Shown here: piece after piece, positions 39,316 to 50,613 of the stretch
How the letters are laid out: each line of letters starts with the position of its first letter
Position numbering within the stretch: position 1 is the first letter of the stretch
Assembly: GCA_008032935.1 (NCBI GenBank)
Contig: CP032039.1
Span: 62,001-126,000, forward strand
Length of the DNA stretch: 64,000 nucleotides
Direction: 5' to 3'
From: Helicobacter pylori
Lineage (GTDB): Bacteria > Campylobacterota > Campylobacteria > Campylobacterales > Helicobacteraceae
Translations under genes and position numbers: made by a program
Notes under the pieces: model-generated
Database searches by the model: none
The model's input: the letters and a program-made list of their open reading frames with translations, nothing else
What the model was told of the DNA's origin: nothing

Positions 39316-41061
39316 ATGAAAAAATTAATTTTAGCCGTATTTTTAACGCTAACACTTTCAATATCTGCAAAAGAAGTCAAAATAGTGTTTTTGGAAACTT
39401 CAGACATTCATGGGCGGCTTTTTTCGTATGATTATGCGGTTGGCGAACAAAAACCCAATAACGGCTTGACAAGGATTGCGGCTTTAATCAAAAAGCAAAG
39501 GGCTGAGAATAAAAATGTGGTTTTGATTGACAGCGGAGATTTGTTGCAAGGCAATAGCACGGAGTTGTTTAATGATGAGTCTACTCACCCGCTAGTTAGA
39601 GCCGAAAACGATTTGAAATTTGATGTTCGTGTGCTTGGCAATCACGAGTTTAATTTCAGCAAAGATTTTTTAGAGAAAAACATTAAGGGGTTTAACGGCG
39701 GTGTCGTGAATGCGAATATTATCAAAACTGCGGACAATAAGCCGTTTGTGAAGCCTTATATGATTAAAAAAATTGATGGCGTGAGGGTGGCGGTTGTGGG
39801 GTATGTGGTGCCGCACATCCCAACTTGGGAGGCCGCTACGCCTGAACATTTTGCAGGCTTGAAGTTTTTGGACGCTGAAGAAGCGTTAAAAAAGACTTTG
39901 AAAGAGCTGAAAGGGAAGTATGATATTTTGATTGGCACTTTTCATTTGGGGCGAGAAGATGAGAAAGGTGGCGATGGGATACCGGATTTGGCGAAAAAAT
40001 TCCCGCAATTTGACATCATTTTTGCAGGGCATGAGCATGCGGTTTATAACACTAAAATAGGAAAGGTGCATACCATTGAGCCTGGAGCGTATGGGGCTTA
40101 TCTGGCAAAGGGCGTGGTGGTATTTGACACTCAAACGAAGAAAAAAACCGTAACGACTGAAAATTTACCCACAAAAGATGTGCCAGAGGATGAAGAATTA
40201 GCGAAAAAATACGAATATGTGGATAAAAAATCAAAAGAATACGCTAATGAAGTGGTCGGCGAAGTGACAAAAACCTTCATTGACAGGCCTGATTTTATCA
40301 CAGGAGAAGAAAAAATCACCACGATGCCCACCGCCGCATTGCAAGAAACCCCGGTGATAGAATTGATCAACAAAGTGCAAAAATATTACGCAAAAGCCGA
40401 TGTTTCAGCGGCAGCCTTGTTCAATTTTGGGGCGAATTTGAAAAAAGGGCCTTTCAAAAGAAAAGATGTCGCTTATATTTACAAGTTCGTTAATACGCTC
40501 ATTGGAGTGAAAATAACGGGTGAAAACCTGTTGAAATACATGGAATGGTCGTACCGATTTTACAACCAGTTGCAACCGGGCGATTTGACGATCAGTTTTA
40601 ATGAAAATGTTCGTGGCTATAACTTTGACATGTTTTCTGGCGTGAAATACCAAGTTGATGTTACCAAACCCGCCGGGCAAAGGATTATTAATCCGACAAT
40701 CAACAACAAACCCATTAACCTTAAAGCAACATACAAATTAGCGATCAACAATTACCGATTCGGGACATTATCCACGACTTTAAAGCTGGTTACAAACGCT
40801 GATAAGTATTATGATTCTTACGACGCGTTGCAAGATAACGGGCAAATACGGGATTTGATTATTAAATACATCACTGAAGAAAAAAACGCAAAAGTAACCC
40901 CTGAACTAGAACATAACTGGGAAATCATCCACTACGATTTCAAAAACCCGTTGCTAAAAAAATTGGCAGAAAAATTAAAAGAGGGGAGCATCAAAATCCC
41001 CACTTCAAAAGACGGGAGGACTTTGAACGTCAAATCCATTAAGGAAAGTGAAGTTGAATAA
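39316..41061 (+). CDS. Periplasmic 5'-nucleotidase/2',3'-cyclic phosphodiesterase (UshA-like)
   Basis: A 581-residue metallophosphatase (HP0104-like). A signal peptide (MKKLILAVFLTLTLSISAKE) precedes the metal motifs FLETSDIHGRLFSYD, VVLIDSGDLLQGNST, VLGNHEFNFS and IFAGHEHAVYN. The C-terminal nucleotidase domain contains ALFNFGANLKKGPFKRKDV. It hydrolyses nucleotides in the periplasm. ATG 39316 after GGAAGGA is preferred to the ATG at 39289, which would put extra residues before the signal. Confidence 0.9.
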   Translation: MKKLILAVFLTLTLSISAKEVKIVFLETSDIHGRLFSYDYAVGEQKPNNGLTRIAALIKKQRAENKNVVLIDSGDLLQGNSTELFNDESTHPLVRAENDLKFDVRVLGNHEFNFSKDFLEKNIKGFNGGVVNANIIKTADNKPFVKPYMIKKIDGVRVAVVGYVVPHIPTWEAATPEHFAGLKFLDAEEALKKTLKELKGKYDILIGTFHLGREDEKGGDGIPDLAKKFPQFDIIFAGHEHAVYNTKIGKVHTIEPGAYGAYLAKGVVVFDTQTKKKTVTTENLPTKDVPEDEELAKKYEYVDKKSKEYANEVVGEVTKTFIDRPDFITGEEKITTMPTAALQETPVIELINKVQKYYAKADVSAAALFNFGANLKKGPFKRKDVAYIYKFVNTLIGVKITGENLLKYMEWSYRFYNQLQPGDLTISFNENVRGYNFDMFSGVKYQVDVTKPAGQRIINPTINNKPINLKATYKLAINNYRFGTLSTTLKLVTNADKYYDSYDALQDNGQIRDLIIKYITEEKNAKVTPELEHNWEIIHYDFKNPLLKKLAEKLKEGSIKIPTSKDGRTLNVKSIKESEVE

Positions 41062-41116
41062 GATTTTTTATTTTTATTATTTTATTCTTTAAGCCTAACT
41101 TAAAAAGGAATGTTCT

Positions 41117-41122
41117 ATAATC
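41117..41122 (+). promoter_or_regulatory. -10 box of tlpB
   Basis: TATAAT predicts a transcript start near 41130 and a leader of about 140 nt, matching the published 139-nt tlpB leader. Confidence 0.7.
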
Positions 41123-41200
41123 CTAGATTGTTGGCTTTTCACTTTTTCAGCGGTTTTCAAACCACCGGGTTTTAATTTTACTTTGCGCCACTCATTTTTC

Positions 41201-41210
41201 GGGGGGGGGG
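41201..41210 (+). promoter_or_regulatory. Poly-G tract in the tlpB leader (RepG sRNA target)
   Basis: A run of ten G residues in the tlpB leader, about 60 nt before the start codon. In H. pylori, the small RNA RepG binds this variable G repeat and its length sets TlpB levels. RepG itself is not in this window. Confidence 0.85.
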
Positions 41211-41271
41211 TGCATTTGGAAGCTGAACTCTCAAATTAGGGTTTGACTTAAAAATGATTGATAGGAGATAA

Positions 41272-42970
41272 ATGATGTTTTCTTCAATGTTTGCTTCGTT
41301 GGGGACTCGTATCATGCTGGTCGTGTTAGCCGCTCTTATTTCTTTAGGGGAGGCTTTTTATTGGTTTTGTAAAGGTCATGCAAAAAGATGTGTTAGCGCA
41401 ACTCATGGAGCATTTAGAAACCGGGCAATACAAAAAGCGTGAAAAAACGCTCGCTTACATGACTAAGCTTCTTGAACAGGGCATTCATGAGTATTATAAA
41501 AATTTTGACAATGCCACTGCAAGAAAAATGGCGTTGAATTATTTCAAACGCATCAACAACGATAAGGGCATGATTTATATGGTGGTGGTGGATAAAAATG
41601 GGGTGGTATTGTTTGATCCGGTCAATCCTAAAACCGTAGGCCAATCAGGGCTTGACGCTCAGAGCGTTGATGGGGTGTATTATGTTAGGGGGTATTTGGA
41701 GGCGGCTAAAAAAGGGGGAGGCTACACTTATTATAAAATGCCTAAATACGATGGAGGCGTGCCGGAGAAAAAATTCGCCTACTCGCATTATGATGAGATT
41801 TCTCAAATGGTGATCGCAGCGACTTCTTATTACACTGACATTAACACCGAAAATCAAGCGATCAAAGAAGGCGTAAATAAGGTTTTTAATGAAAACACCA
41901 CGAAATTATTCCTTTGGATACTGACAGCGACGATAGCGTTAGTGGTTTTGACGCTCATATACGCTAAATTAAGGATCGTGAAACGCATTGATGAACTGGT
42001 CCTTAAAATCAACGCTTTTAGCCATGGGGATAAGGATTTGAGAGCCAGAATTGAAGTGGGTGATCGCAACGATGAAATCTCGCAAGTGGGCCGTGGGATC
42101 AATTTGTTTGTGGAAAACGCCCGCTTGATTATGGAAGAGATTAAAGGGATTTCCACCCTCAATAAAACTTCAATGGATAAATTAGTCCAAATCGCGCAAG
42201 AAACCCAAAAGAGCATGAAAAATTCATCAATCACCCTAAATTCCGTGAAAAATAAAGCCACTGGTATAGCGAGCATGATGAATGCTTCCATAGAGCAGTC
42301 TCAAGGGTTAAGGAAGCGTTTGATTGAAACGCAAGGGCTTGTCAAAGAGAGCAAGGATGCGATCGGGGATTTATTTTCTCAAATCATAGAGAGCGCGCAC
42401 ACTGAAGAGGAACTCTCTAGCCAAGTGGAGCAACTAAGCCGTAACGCTGATGGTGTCAAATCCATTTTGGATATTATCAATGATATTGCCGATCAAACGA
42501 ATCTGTTAGCCCTAAATGCCGCTATTGAAGCCGCAAGGGCCGGCGAGCATGGCAGAGGCTTTGCGGTGGTGGCTGATGAAGTTAGGAATTTAGCCGGGCG
42601 CACTCAAAAGTCTTTAGCCGAAATCAATTCCACTATCATGGTGATTGTCCAAGAAATCAACGCCGTGAGTTCGCAAATGAATCTCAATTCGCAAAAAATG
42701 GAACGCTTGAGCGACATGAGTAAAAGCGTGCAAGAAACTTACGAAAAAATGAGTTCTAATCTAAGCTCAGTCGTGTCAGACAGCAATCAAAGCATGGACG
42801 ATTACGCCAAATCCGGACGCCAAATTGAAGCTATGGTAAGCGATTTTGTAGGAGTGGAAAAAGTGGCTTCTAAAACTTTAGCGGATTCTTCAGATATTTT
42901 AAATATCGCTACGCATGTGAATGGAACGACCATGAATTTAGACAAACAAGTGAATTTGTTTAAAACTTGA
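41272..42970 (+). pseudogene. tlpB: Chemoreceptor TlpB, frameshifted near the N-terminus
   Basis: TlpB senses acid and urea and signals through CheA. Translation from ATG ATG 41272 gives MMFSSMFASLGTRIMLVVLA, the start of the first membrane segment. Near 41346-41349 a G run is one base too long (GGGG versus GGG), after which the correct frame continues with [14 protein letters not shown]. The remaining frame has the periplasmic PAS/dCACHE domain ([20 protein letters not shown]), a second membrane segment, HAMP and the signalling hairpin [20 protein letters not shown]. Removing one base gives 565 residues, the length I recall for TlpB. As read, the protein lacks its first membrane segment. Confidence 0.88.
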
Positions 42971-43000
42971 TCAGGGGGAGTTTATTATAAAAGGGTTGGA

Positions 43001-43792
43001 TTGTTAAAAGTTTCTGTGATCACGGCGTGTTTTAATAGCGAAAAAACCATTGAAGACACCATTCTTTCCGTGCTTCATCAAACTTATAAAAACATTGAAT
43101 ACATCATTATAGACGGGGCTAGCGCGGATAGCACTTTAGGAATCATTCAAAAATACAAGGATCAAGTCGCTTGCGTGGTGAGCGAAAAGGATAAGGGCAT
43201 TTATGACGCCATGAATAAGGGCATAAGGCGCTCTAGTGGGGATATTATCGCTTTATTGAATAGCGATGATTTTTATGCTGATGAGTTTGTGATAGAAAAA
43301 GTGGTGCATGAGTTTGAAAAAAAGCATTGCGATAGCGTGTATGCGGATCTGGTTTTTGTCAAACCGGATTGTTTAGAAAAAGTGGTCCGTTATTATGAAA
43401 GCGGGGAGTTTAACCCTAAAACCTTGCTTTATGGCGTGGTGCCAGCCCACCCCACGCTTTTTGTCAAAAAAGCCATTCATGAACGCTATGGGCTATACAA
43501 AACCGATTATAAGATTTCAGCGGATTTTGAGATGATTATCCGCTTGTTTGTGGTGCAAAAAATAAGCTTTTCTTATTTGAAAGAAGTGTTAGTGGTGATG
43601 CGCACCGGGGGGGTTAGCGCGAATGGGTTTAAAAGCCTTTTATTAAGGAATAAAGAAAACATAAGAGCATGTAAAGAAAACGGCATTCAAGCGAATGTTT
43701 TTTCCATGCTTTTAAAATACCCAAGGAAAGTGATGGGCTTGTTCAAAAGGGGGAAAGGGGAGTCTAAAACGAAACGATTAAAGAAAGATTAG
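43001..43792 (+). CDS. Family 2 glycosyltransferase
   Basis: A 263-residue GT-A transferase (HP0102-like). The N-terminal VSVITACFNSEKTIEDTILS, YIIIDGASADSTLGII and IALLNSDDFYADEFV (DXD-like) are family landmarks. The likely role is lipopolysaccharide or surface glycan synthesis. The start is TTG at 43001, which is unusual, with AAAAGGG upstream. It converges with and overlaps the minus-strand gene at 43764 by 29 bp. Confidence 0.87.
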   Translation: MLKVSVITACFNSEKTIEDTILSVLHQTYKNIEYIIIDGASADSTLGIIQKYKDQVACVVSEKDKGIYDAMNKGIRRSSGDIIALLNSDDFYADEFVIEKVVHEFEKKHCDSVYADLVFVKPDCLEKVVRYYESGEFNPKTLLYGVVPAHPTLFVKKAIHERYGLYKTDYKISADFEMIIRLFVVQKISFSYLKEVLVVMRTGGVSANGFKSLLLRNKENIRACKENGIQANVFSMLLKYPRKVMGLFKRGKGESKTKRLKKD

Positions 43793-44525
43793 CGTTAAAT
43801 CGTGGTTTGAATCTTTCTTGATGGTTATTGTAGGTGTAAAAAACATTCCTCACTAAGGGCATTTCAATCCCAAACTGCAAAGACAAATAGCCGATAAAAT
43901 CCACGATAAAACCAAAGCGGAAGGGGGCTTGAAAAAAGGTTTTTTTGGTTCTGGGAATGATGGTCGTGATCGCACCGGTTTTAATCGTATCCACCAATAA
44001 CACCCCTTGCTCTAAAGCGATTCCTAAATAACTCCTAAAACGATAGGTTTTTTTATCCACAAAAATCCAAGAAAAATCTAACGCGCCCCCGTAATTTTGC
44101 ACCATTAGGATTTGAGGCTGGGAGAGCGAAACGGAATGGGAATAGTTATAGACGCTAAAGATTCTAAAACCGACTTTAGGGTGGTTTCTTAAAAAATGCT
44201 CCAAGCCCGTAGCGGTATTAAACCCTATGCTATTAGCCATAAGAGTCAAGTTTTGATTAGTGGTTGAATAAGCGGCTTGCGAATAGTTGTATCCAAAAAT
44301 AAAGAAAAACTTAAGGCTTTTTTCTAAAGCCCTTTTTAAGATTTGCTGGTTTTTGTCTAGGATTTTCTGTTTTTCATTGTTTTTATCAAGGGTTAGGAGT
44401 TTAGGTTTGTCGTCTTCATTCTTGTTTTTAAAATTTTCTAAGAATTGAGACCAAGTGATTTCTTTAGCTTCTAAAAAGAGTGGATTCAACGATAAAAAGA
44501 GATAAACACTAAATAGAGTTTTCAA
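43764..44525 (-). CDS. Probable outer-membrane beta-barrel protein (HP0101-like)
   Basis: A 253-residue protein with a signal-like start (MKTLFSVYLFLSLNPLFLEA) and alternating aromatic strands (FFFIFGYNYSQAAYST, FRSYLGIALEQGVLLVD, FGFIVDFIGYLSLQFGIEMP) ending in a C-terminal Phe. This is the pattern of H. pylori outer-membrane proteins. Function is unknown. It overlaps the convergent glycosyltransferase by 29 bp. Confidence 0.72.
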   Translation of the reverse strand: MKTLFSVYLFLSLNPLFLEAKEITWSQFLENFKNKNEDDKPKLLTLDKNNEKQKILDKNQQILKRALEKSLKFFFIFGYNYSQAAYSTTNQNLTLMANSIGFNTATGLEHFLRNHPKVGFRIFSVYNYSHSVSLSQPQILMVQNYGGALDFSWIFVDKKTYRFRSYLGIALEQGVLLVDTIKTGAITTIIPRTKKTFFQAPFRFGFIVDFIGYLSLQFGIEMPLVRNVFYTYNNHQERFKPRFNANLSLIVSF

Positions 44526-44639
44526 ATACAGCCTTAAACTTTTTGCGACTATTATGCCTAATTATCTTAAATTGATTTTAAATTACTTGTATGTTTTACT
44601 ATAACCCCACCCACGCACAACGCTGTATTTTAATTTGGC

Positions 44640-45746
44640 TTAGAGCAAATAAAACACCTTTTCTTCTTGAAAAATGCTTTTAATTTCCACAAAAAGGGTT
44701 TTTTCTATGCGTTCTTCTAGCACGATAATAGGGTTTATGCTCTCGCTCCCGCTCACTAACGCCCTTAAAGACAACTCTTCTTCATAATTTAAAGGGTTAA
44801 GGTTTAACTCTTTTAAATTTTCGTAGTTTTTTGCCATAAGAGTGTTAAGGCCTTCTAAAGTTAAAAACAAGGTTTCATCTCTTTGGCTATAACCTACTAG
44901 CGCGTTTAAACGCTGGGAAAAAACCCACCTTAAATCGTTAATCCTAACTCTAGCCTTACTTTTAGAGCGCGCCAGAATACAGCAATTCAAGGGGTTTGAA
45001 TTTTTAGAAAGCCACACGCCCCCATTCAATAAGCGGTAAGTTGCGATCGTTTTTTGGGCTAAGAAAGGCTTATTGCCATTCTTTTTAGCCGCTTCTAACG
45101 CTCTAAAAACTTGCGTCCTTTCTTCAACGCTTGCGGGTAAAATCTGGCGTTTTAAAGGCGAGTAAAGCTCAAAGGGGCTTCTATTTTGGGATTCTTTTTG
45201 GATTTTTAAAGCGAATTGGCAACCGCAATAATTTTGCCGATAAAGCTCGTTTTCTCTCGCCAAAGCTTGCAAGTTTAAACCCAACTCGCTTTTAAAATGT
45301 TCAAAATTATCGTTTCTAAACACAACAAATTCCAAATTGTGCCTTTGCGCGATGTGTTGTCCCTTAGCGATGAGCTGGTTAGGGTCTTTTTTAGGGCTTG
45401 TGAGTAAGGTGGTGGTGAATTTTTCTTCCCCTAATTCAAAGGCTTTTAATGCGCTCGCTTCTAAGCGTAAATCAAAGCACTCAAAACAGCGTTCGCTTTT
45501 TTCCCCTAACAATTCCTTACCCTTAGCTTTGTCTAAAAATTTTTCTAATTCATAATCGCCCTCAAGCAATTCAATTTCTAGCATCTCGCAAGTGCGTTTC
45601 ACGTCTTCTAAACGCAACAAGTATTCGCTATAAGGGTGGATATTGGGGTTATAAAAAAACCCTATTATTTTTTCACCCACAAAAGCCTCTTTAGCCTTTT
45701 TTAAAAAATAGAGGTTATCCACCGAACAGCAAATATGAATGAGCAT
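44640..45746 (-). CDS. queH: Epoxyqueuosine reductase QueH
   Basis: A 368-residue protein (HP0100-like, DUF208) with the N-terminal CCSVD motif (LIHICCSVDNLYFLKKA) and CFECFDLRLEASALKAF, the iron-sulfur and catalytic Cys motifs of QueH, the alternative to QueG in the last step of queuosine tRNA modification. It overlaps tlpA by one base on the same strand. The longer C-terminus is an extra beyond the core. Confidence 0.85.
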   Translation of the reverse strand: MLIHICCSVDNLYFLKKAKEAFVGEKIIGFFYNPNIHPYSEYLLRLEDVKRTCEMLEIELLEGDYELEKFLDKAKGKELLGEKSERCFECFDLRLEASALKAFELGEEKFTTTLLTSPKKDPNQLIAKGQHIAQRHNLEFVVFRNDNFEHFKSELGLNLQALARENELYRQNYCGCQFALKIQKESQNRSPFELYSPLKRQILPASVEERTQVFRALEAAKKNGNKPFLAQKTIATYRLLNGGVWLSKNSNPLNCCILARSKSKARVRINDLRWVFSQRLNALVGYSQRDETLFLTLEGLNTLMAKNYENLKELNLNPLNYEEELSLRALVSGSESINPIIVLEERIEKTLFVEIKSIFQEEKVFYLL

Positions 45747-47773
45747 TAAAACTGCTTTTTATTCACATCTTCTAAAATATCGTTAGAGACCTTGTCAATT
45801 TCTTGACTGATTTCTAAAGAATCGCTAGCGATTTTTAGATTGCCCTCAGTAACTGATCTTAAGGCTTCAATAGAAGCGTTGATTTCTTCCACTTCTTTAA
45901 CCTGGTTTTTAATGCTCTCGCTCGTGTCTGAAATGCTTTGCACTAAAATATTGATATTGGCTTCAATTTCGCTGAGCGATTTTTGCGTCCTTTCAGCGAG
46001 CTTTCTCACTTCATCAGCCACCACCGCAAAGCCTCTGCCATGCTCGCCGGCCCTTGCGGCTTCAATAGCAGCGTTTAGGGCTAAAAGATTGGTTTGATCG
46101 GCAATATCTCTAATGATTTCTACAATGCTTTTAATGTCTTGCCCTTGTTCAATCATGGCTTCACTTTGAGAGCTCACGCCTTGAATGGAAGTGGTGATAT
46201 TTTCTATCGTTTTAGAAGTTTCCATCAAGCTTTTGTGTTGGGAGTTGGAAGCCTTTTCTAAATTTTGCACGCATTCTTTTAAATTCGCGCTATCGTTCGC
46301 TAAATCTTTGGCAAAGTTAGACGAAGTTTCTAGCATTTTTTGGATTTCTTGCCCTAAAGCGTTAGTAACCAATTCCACCCTACCCGAAGCGTTTTGGATC
46401 CGGCCTCTAAAATCCAAACCAGAATAGCTTTCAAAGATTTTGAAAATGCTTGGCATGTGAGTCCCTACGCTTTCTTGCAAATAATCCATGATCCCATTTA
46501 GTGCATCTCTCAATTCTTTCAAATCAGGGCTTGCGGGTTCAGCCGTGATACGCACCGCAAAATTCCCTGCTTTCACATCTGAAACCACTTTAATGGTGTC
46601 TTGGACGGCTTGCCTGTCTTCTTGCATGATTTTTTGGGTTTGCAAGATATTTTTATTGATCGCTGTTTGCATGCGGCCTAATTCGTCATTAGATTTCGCT
46701 TCAACCAATTTAATACCGCTGGAATTGGCTTGATTGTTCAATAATTTGAAGAAATGAGATAAGGTGCTAGAAACGGCTTCCAAACGATTGCTCACAATCG
46801 CTCGCATTAAGAGAGTGATCGCTATAATCAAGGCTAACACCATGATAGCGCTCGCTACGATCACTACAAAACGCACCGAGCCTACTTGCTCATAGACCTT
46901 GTCTTTTTCAATGATTAAAGCGATCATCCAATTAAGATTGTCTTTACTTTCTGTTTTGCTTAGCATTTTAAAGGTTTCAACGGCTAAAAAATTTTCCTTA
47001 TGGCTAAAGGGATCTAGGTATTCTAAAGTCGCTTTAGAGCCGTTTTCTAAAATAGTTAGCACTTCGTTGGTGGCTTTAGGCACGCTCTTATAAATTTCTG
47101 CGATGGATTTGTCTTGCAAACTCTTATTCGCGCTCAAAAGCACTTTACCCTTAACACCAATTAAAAACAAATCGCTCCTGTTTTTAGTGATTTCATTGCT
47201 GAAGCTGTCAATAGAAAGGAAAATCATCAAAGCCCCTACAGCCTCTTGAGTGTTTTCATTCAATAAAGGTAAAAGAACATCAACCCCATAAACTTCCGCC
47301 CCATTAGGCATTTTCCTATAATAAGGCAAGCTTTTAGAAATTTCTTTATTTTTCATCGTTTTTTGCACTAAAGGGTTATTCCCCAATGACGGATTTTCCA
47401 CTAGCTTAATCGTATCGTTATCCCTTAAAAGCGTTAATCTTAAATCTTCTCTGTCTTTAAAAAACAGGCTCACCCCAGCGACATGCGAATTGGCTAAAAT
47501 GAAGTTTTTTAACAAGTGGATTTTGATTTCTCTTTTGGTGTCTTTAGGGAGCATTTCTTTGACAATGCCCATGCTCGTATAAGTGTTTTCCAAAACCCCT
47601 TGCACTTCCTTAACCTTGAAATGCAAACTATCTTGCATAGAATGCAGAGCGCTTTCTTTTAGAATCTCTTTCACCCTGCTGTTTAAGGACACCCCTAAAA
47701 TGCTCACGCACACGATCACAATCAACGCCACGCACAATATGATTTTATTACCGATACTCAAACCTTTAGACAA
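45746..47773 (-). CDS. tlpA: Methyl-accepting chemotaxis protein TlpA
   Basis: A 675-residue chemoreceptor with an N-terminal membrane segment ([20 protein letters not shown]), a periplasmic dCACHE-like domain, a second segment, HAMP and the signalling hairpin [20 protein letters not shown]. TlpA is reported to sense arginine and bicarbonate. TATAAT on the minus strand (47831-47836) is the likely -10 box. It overlaps queH. Confidence 0.95.
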   Translation of the reverse strand: MSKGLSIGNKIILCVALIVIVCVSILGVSLNSRVKEILKESALHSMQDSLHFKVKEVQGVLENTYTSMGIVKEMLPKDTKREIKIHLLKNFILANSHVAGVSLFFKDREDLRLTLLRDNDTIKLVENPSLGNNPLVQKTMKNKEISKSLPYYRKMPNGAEVYGVDVLLPLLNENTQEAVGALMIFLSIDSFSNEITKNRSDLFLIGVKGKVLLSANKSLQDKSIAEIYKSVPKATNEVLTILENGSKATLEYLDPFSHKENFLAVETFKMLSKTESKDNLNWMIALIIEKDKVYEQVGSVRFVVIVASAIMVLALIIAITLLMRAIVSNRLEAVSSTLSHFFKLLNNQANSSGIKLVEAKSNDELGRMQTAINKNILQTQKIMQEDRQAVQDTIKVVSDVKAGNFAVRITAEPASPDLKELRDALNGIMDYLQESVGTHMPSIFKIFESYSGLDFRGRIQNASGRVELVTNALGQEIQKMLETSSNFAKDLANDSANLKECVQNLEKASNSQHKSLMETSKTIENITTSIQGVSSQSEAMIEQGQDIKSIVEIIRDIADQTNLLALNAAIEAARAGEHGRGFAVVADEVRKLAERTQKSLSEIEANINILVQSISDTSESIKNQVKEVEEINASIEALRSVTEGNLKIASDSLEISQEIDKVSNDILEDVNKKQF

Positions 47774-47969
47774 AACACAACCTTACTATGATGAAATTTT
47801 TTGCCCATTTGCGGCAAAATTTTAAACCGCATTATAGTATTATAAGCATAAATCAAAAATTAAATTGGATTAAAAAGACGATCAATCATTCTCATCAAAA
47901 ACCATTTTAAGGTTGCATTCGCTCTTTTAGGGTATGCTACGACTTGAAATTAAAATAATTAAAATATAA

Positions 47970-49442
<1,473 letters not shown>

Positions 49443-49496
49443 ATCTTTTTTAAGCTCTTGTTTTTAATAAAATCTTAATTTTAAGTCAAACTACAC

Positions 49497-49502
49497 TATA
49501 AT
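49497..49502 (+). promoter_or_regulatory. -10 box upstream of the HP0097-like lipoprotein
   Basis: TATAAT lies about 47 bp upstream of ATG 49549, in the gap after thrC. Confidence 0.55.
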
Positions 49503-49548
49503 AAGGAAATTCTAAACGAAAATTAAACTTTGAATGAAAGGGATTTTG

Positions 49549-50262
49549 ATGAAAAGAATCGTTTTAGTAGCGATAGCCTTACTGATGAGCGCTTGCGCGA
49601 GCTATAAGATCACGCCTGAACATGTTGCATCCTATAATAATGGGATTCAAGTGATGACTTCCACGCAAGCCAAATCTAAAGTCCAGCTAGAAATCGCTCA
49701 AAGCAAATTGAAAGGCCTGAGCGAGTCCCCTTTGGTGCTGTATGTAGCGGCGCAAGTTTTAGAGGGAAATCCTGTGGTGTTTAGCCGTAAAGCCATTTCG
49801 GTATCTATCAACCAAACGAATTTGCCGGTCTTAAGCCTAAGACAGGTGATGAAATCCAGTTTTGATTTTGAGGGCATTTTACAAAGTTTTAATATTGCCG
49901 TGCCGACCACCCCTATTGATAATGTCAATATGATCACCCCGCCTATGTTTTATTACGGGCAAGGGGGATTTTTAGCTTATAATGGCATGATGTATGGGGG
50001 AATGGGCATGTATGGGCCAGGCTTTGGCATGATGATGATGGATGATGTAGAAGAGCAAGAAGTCATGCAAGAAAGCCGCCAAGCTTTAAAAATCCTAGCG
50101 ATCAATTACCTTAAAAACAACACCCTTAATGTTGAAAGTAAGGCTAAGGGAGGGTTTGTGGTAGTGGATACCAAAAACCTTAAAACCCCGGGTGTGGTGG
50201 TGGTTAAAGTCTTTTTAGAAGATGAAATCCACACCTTTAAAATTGATATTTCTAAGATGTGA
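49549..50262 (+). CDS. Lipoprotein (HP0097-like)
   Basis: A 237-residue protein with lipobox LMSAC in MKRIVLVAIALLMSACASYK, so it should be lipidated at Cys. The middle has a Gly/Met-rich stretch (GGFLAYNGMMYGGMGMYGPG) followed by MMMDD. Function is unknown. ATG 49549 after AAAGGGATTTTG is preferred over ATG 49534. A strong terminator follows. Confidence 0.85.
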   Translation: MKRIVLVAIALLMSACASYKITPEHVASYNNGIQVMTSTQAKSKVQLEIAQSKLKGLSESPLVLYVAAQVLEGNPVVFSRKAISVSINQTNLPVLSLRQVMKSSFDFEGILQSFNIAVPTTPIDNVNMITPPMFYYGQGGFLAYNGMMYGGMGMYGPGFGMMMMDDVEEQEVMQESRQALKILAINYLKNNTLNVESKAKGGFVVVDTKNLKTPGVVVVKVFLEDEIHTFKIDISKM

Positions 50263-50280
50263 TTATCCCCTTTAATAAAG

Positions 50281-50311
50281 CCTTTAGGTCAATCCACCTA
50301 AAGGTTTTTTC
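50281..50311 (+). terminator. Intrinsic terminator after the HP0097-like gene
   Basis: CCTTTAGGT and ACCTAAAGG form a perfect 9-bp stem with a 6-nt loop followed directly by TTTTTT. Confidence 0.93.
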
Positions 50312-50359
50312 TTAATTTGGTTAAAAACCATTAAACTTACTCCATTGTTTAGATTTTAT

Positions 50360-50556
50360 CCCACTAGTGCAAAAAACTCTGTCCTTTAGGGTGCAAAAGT
50401 GCATAGCCGTTAGGCTATATTCAAAGCTAAAAGAGGTTAAAATCCTCTTTTATAGGGTAGGAAATATTCATGCAGACCTTAAAGAGCCTTTCGTGTTAGC
50501 GTTCAATGGAATTGCTTAATTAGGAAGCCCCTTTCTTTAGAAAGGAGCACTTTCAC
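50360..50556 (+). mobile_element. 197-bp internally deleted IS606 derivative
   Basis: Both ends match the IS at 11348-13315: the left end starts CCCACTAG after TTTAT (50355-50359), and the right end finishes in TTTCAC. Inside are kept about 75 bp of the left end, the 17-bp CTAAAAGAGGTTAAAAT from the tnpA-tnpB gap (50427-50443) and the last 102 bp (50455-50556), which correspond to the TnpB guide-RNA region. The right-end stem keeps pairing by a paired change, while the left-end stem is degraded. Genes are absent. The rest of 50312-50613 shows no other gene. Confidence 0.85.
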
Positions 50557-50613
50557 GGCAAAAGGGGAGAAAAGCGGGGAGAAAAGCCCAACAAAAAACC
50601 CCCTTTTTTGCGT

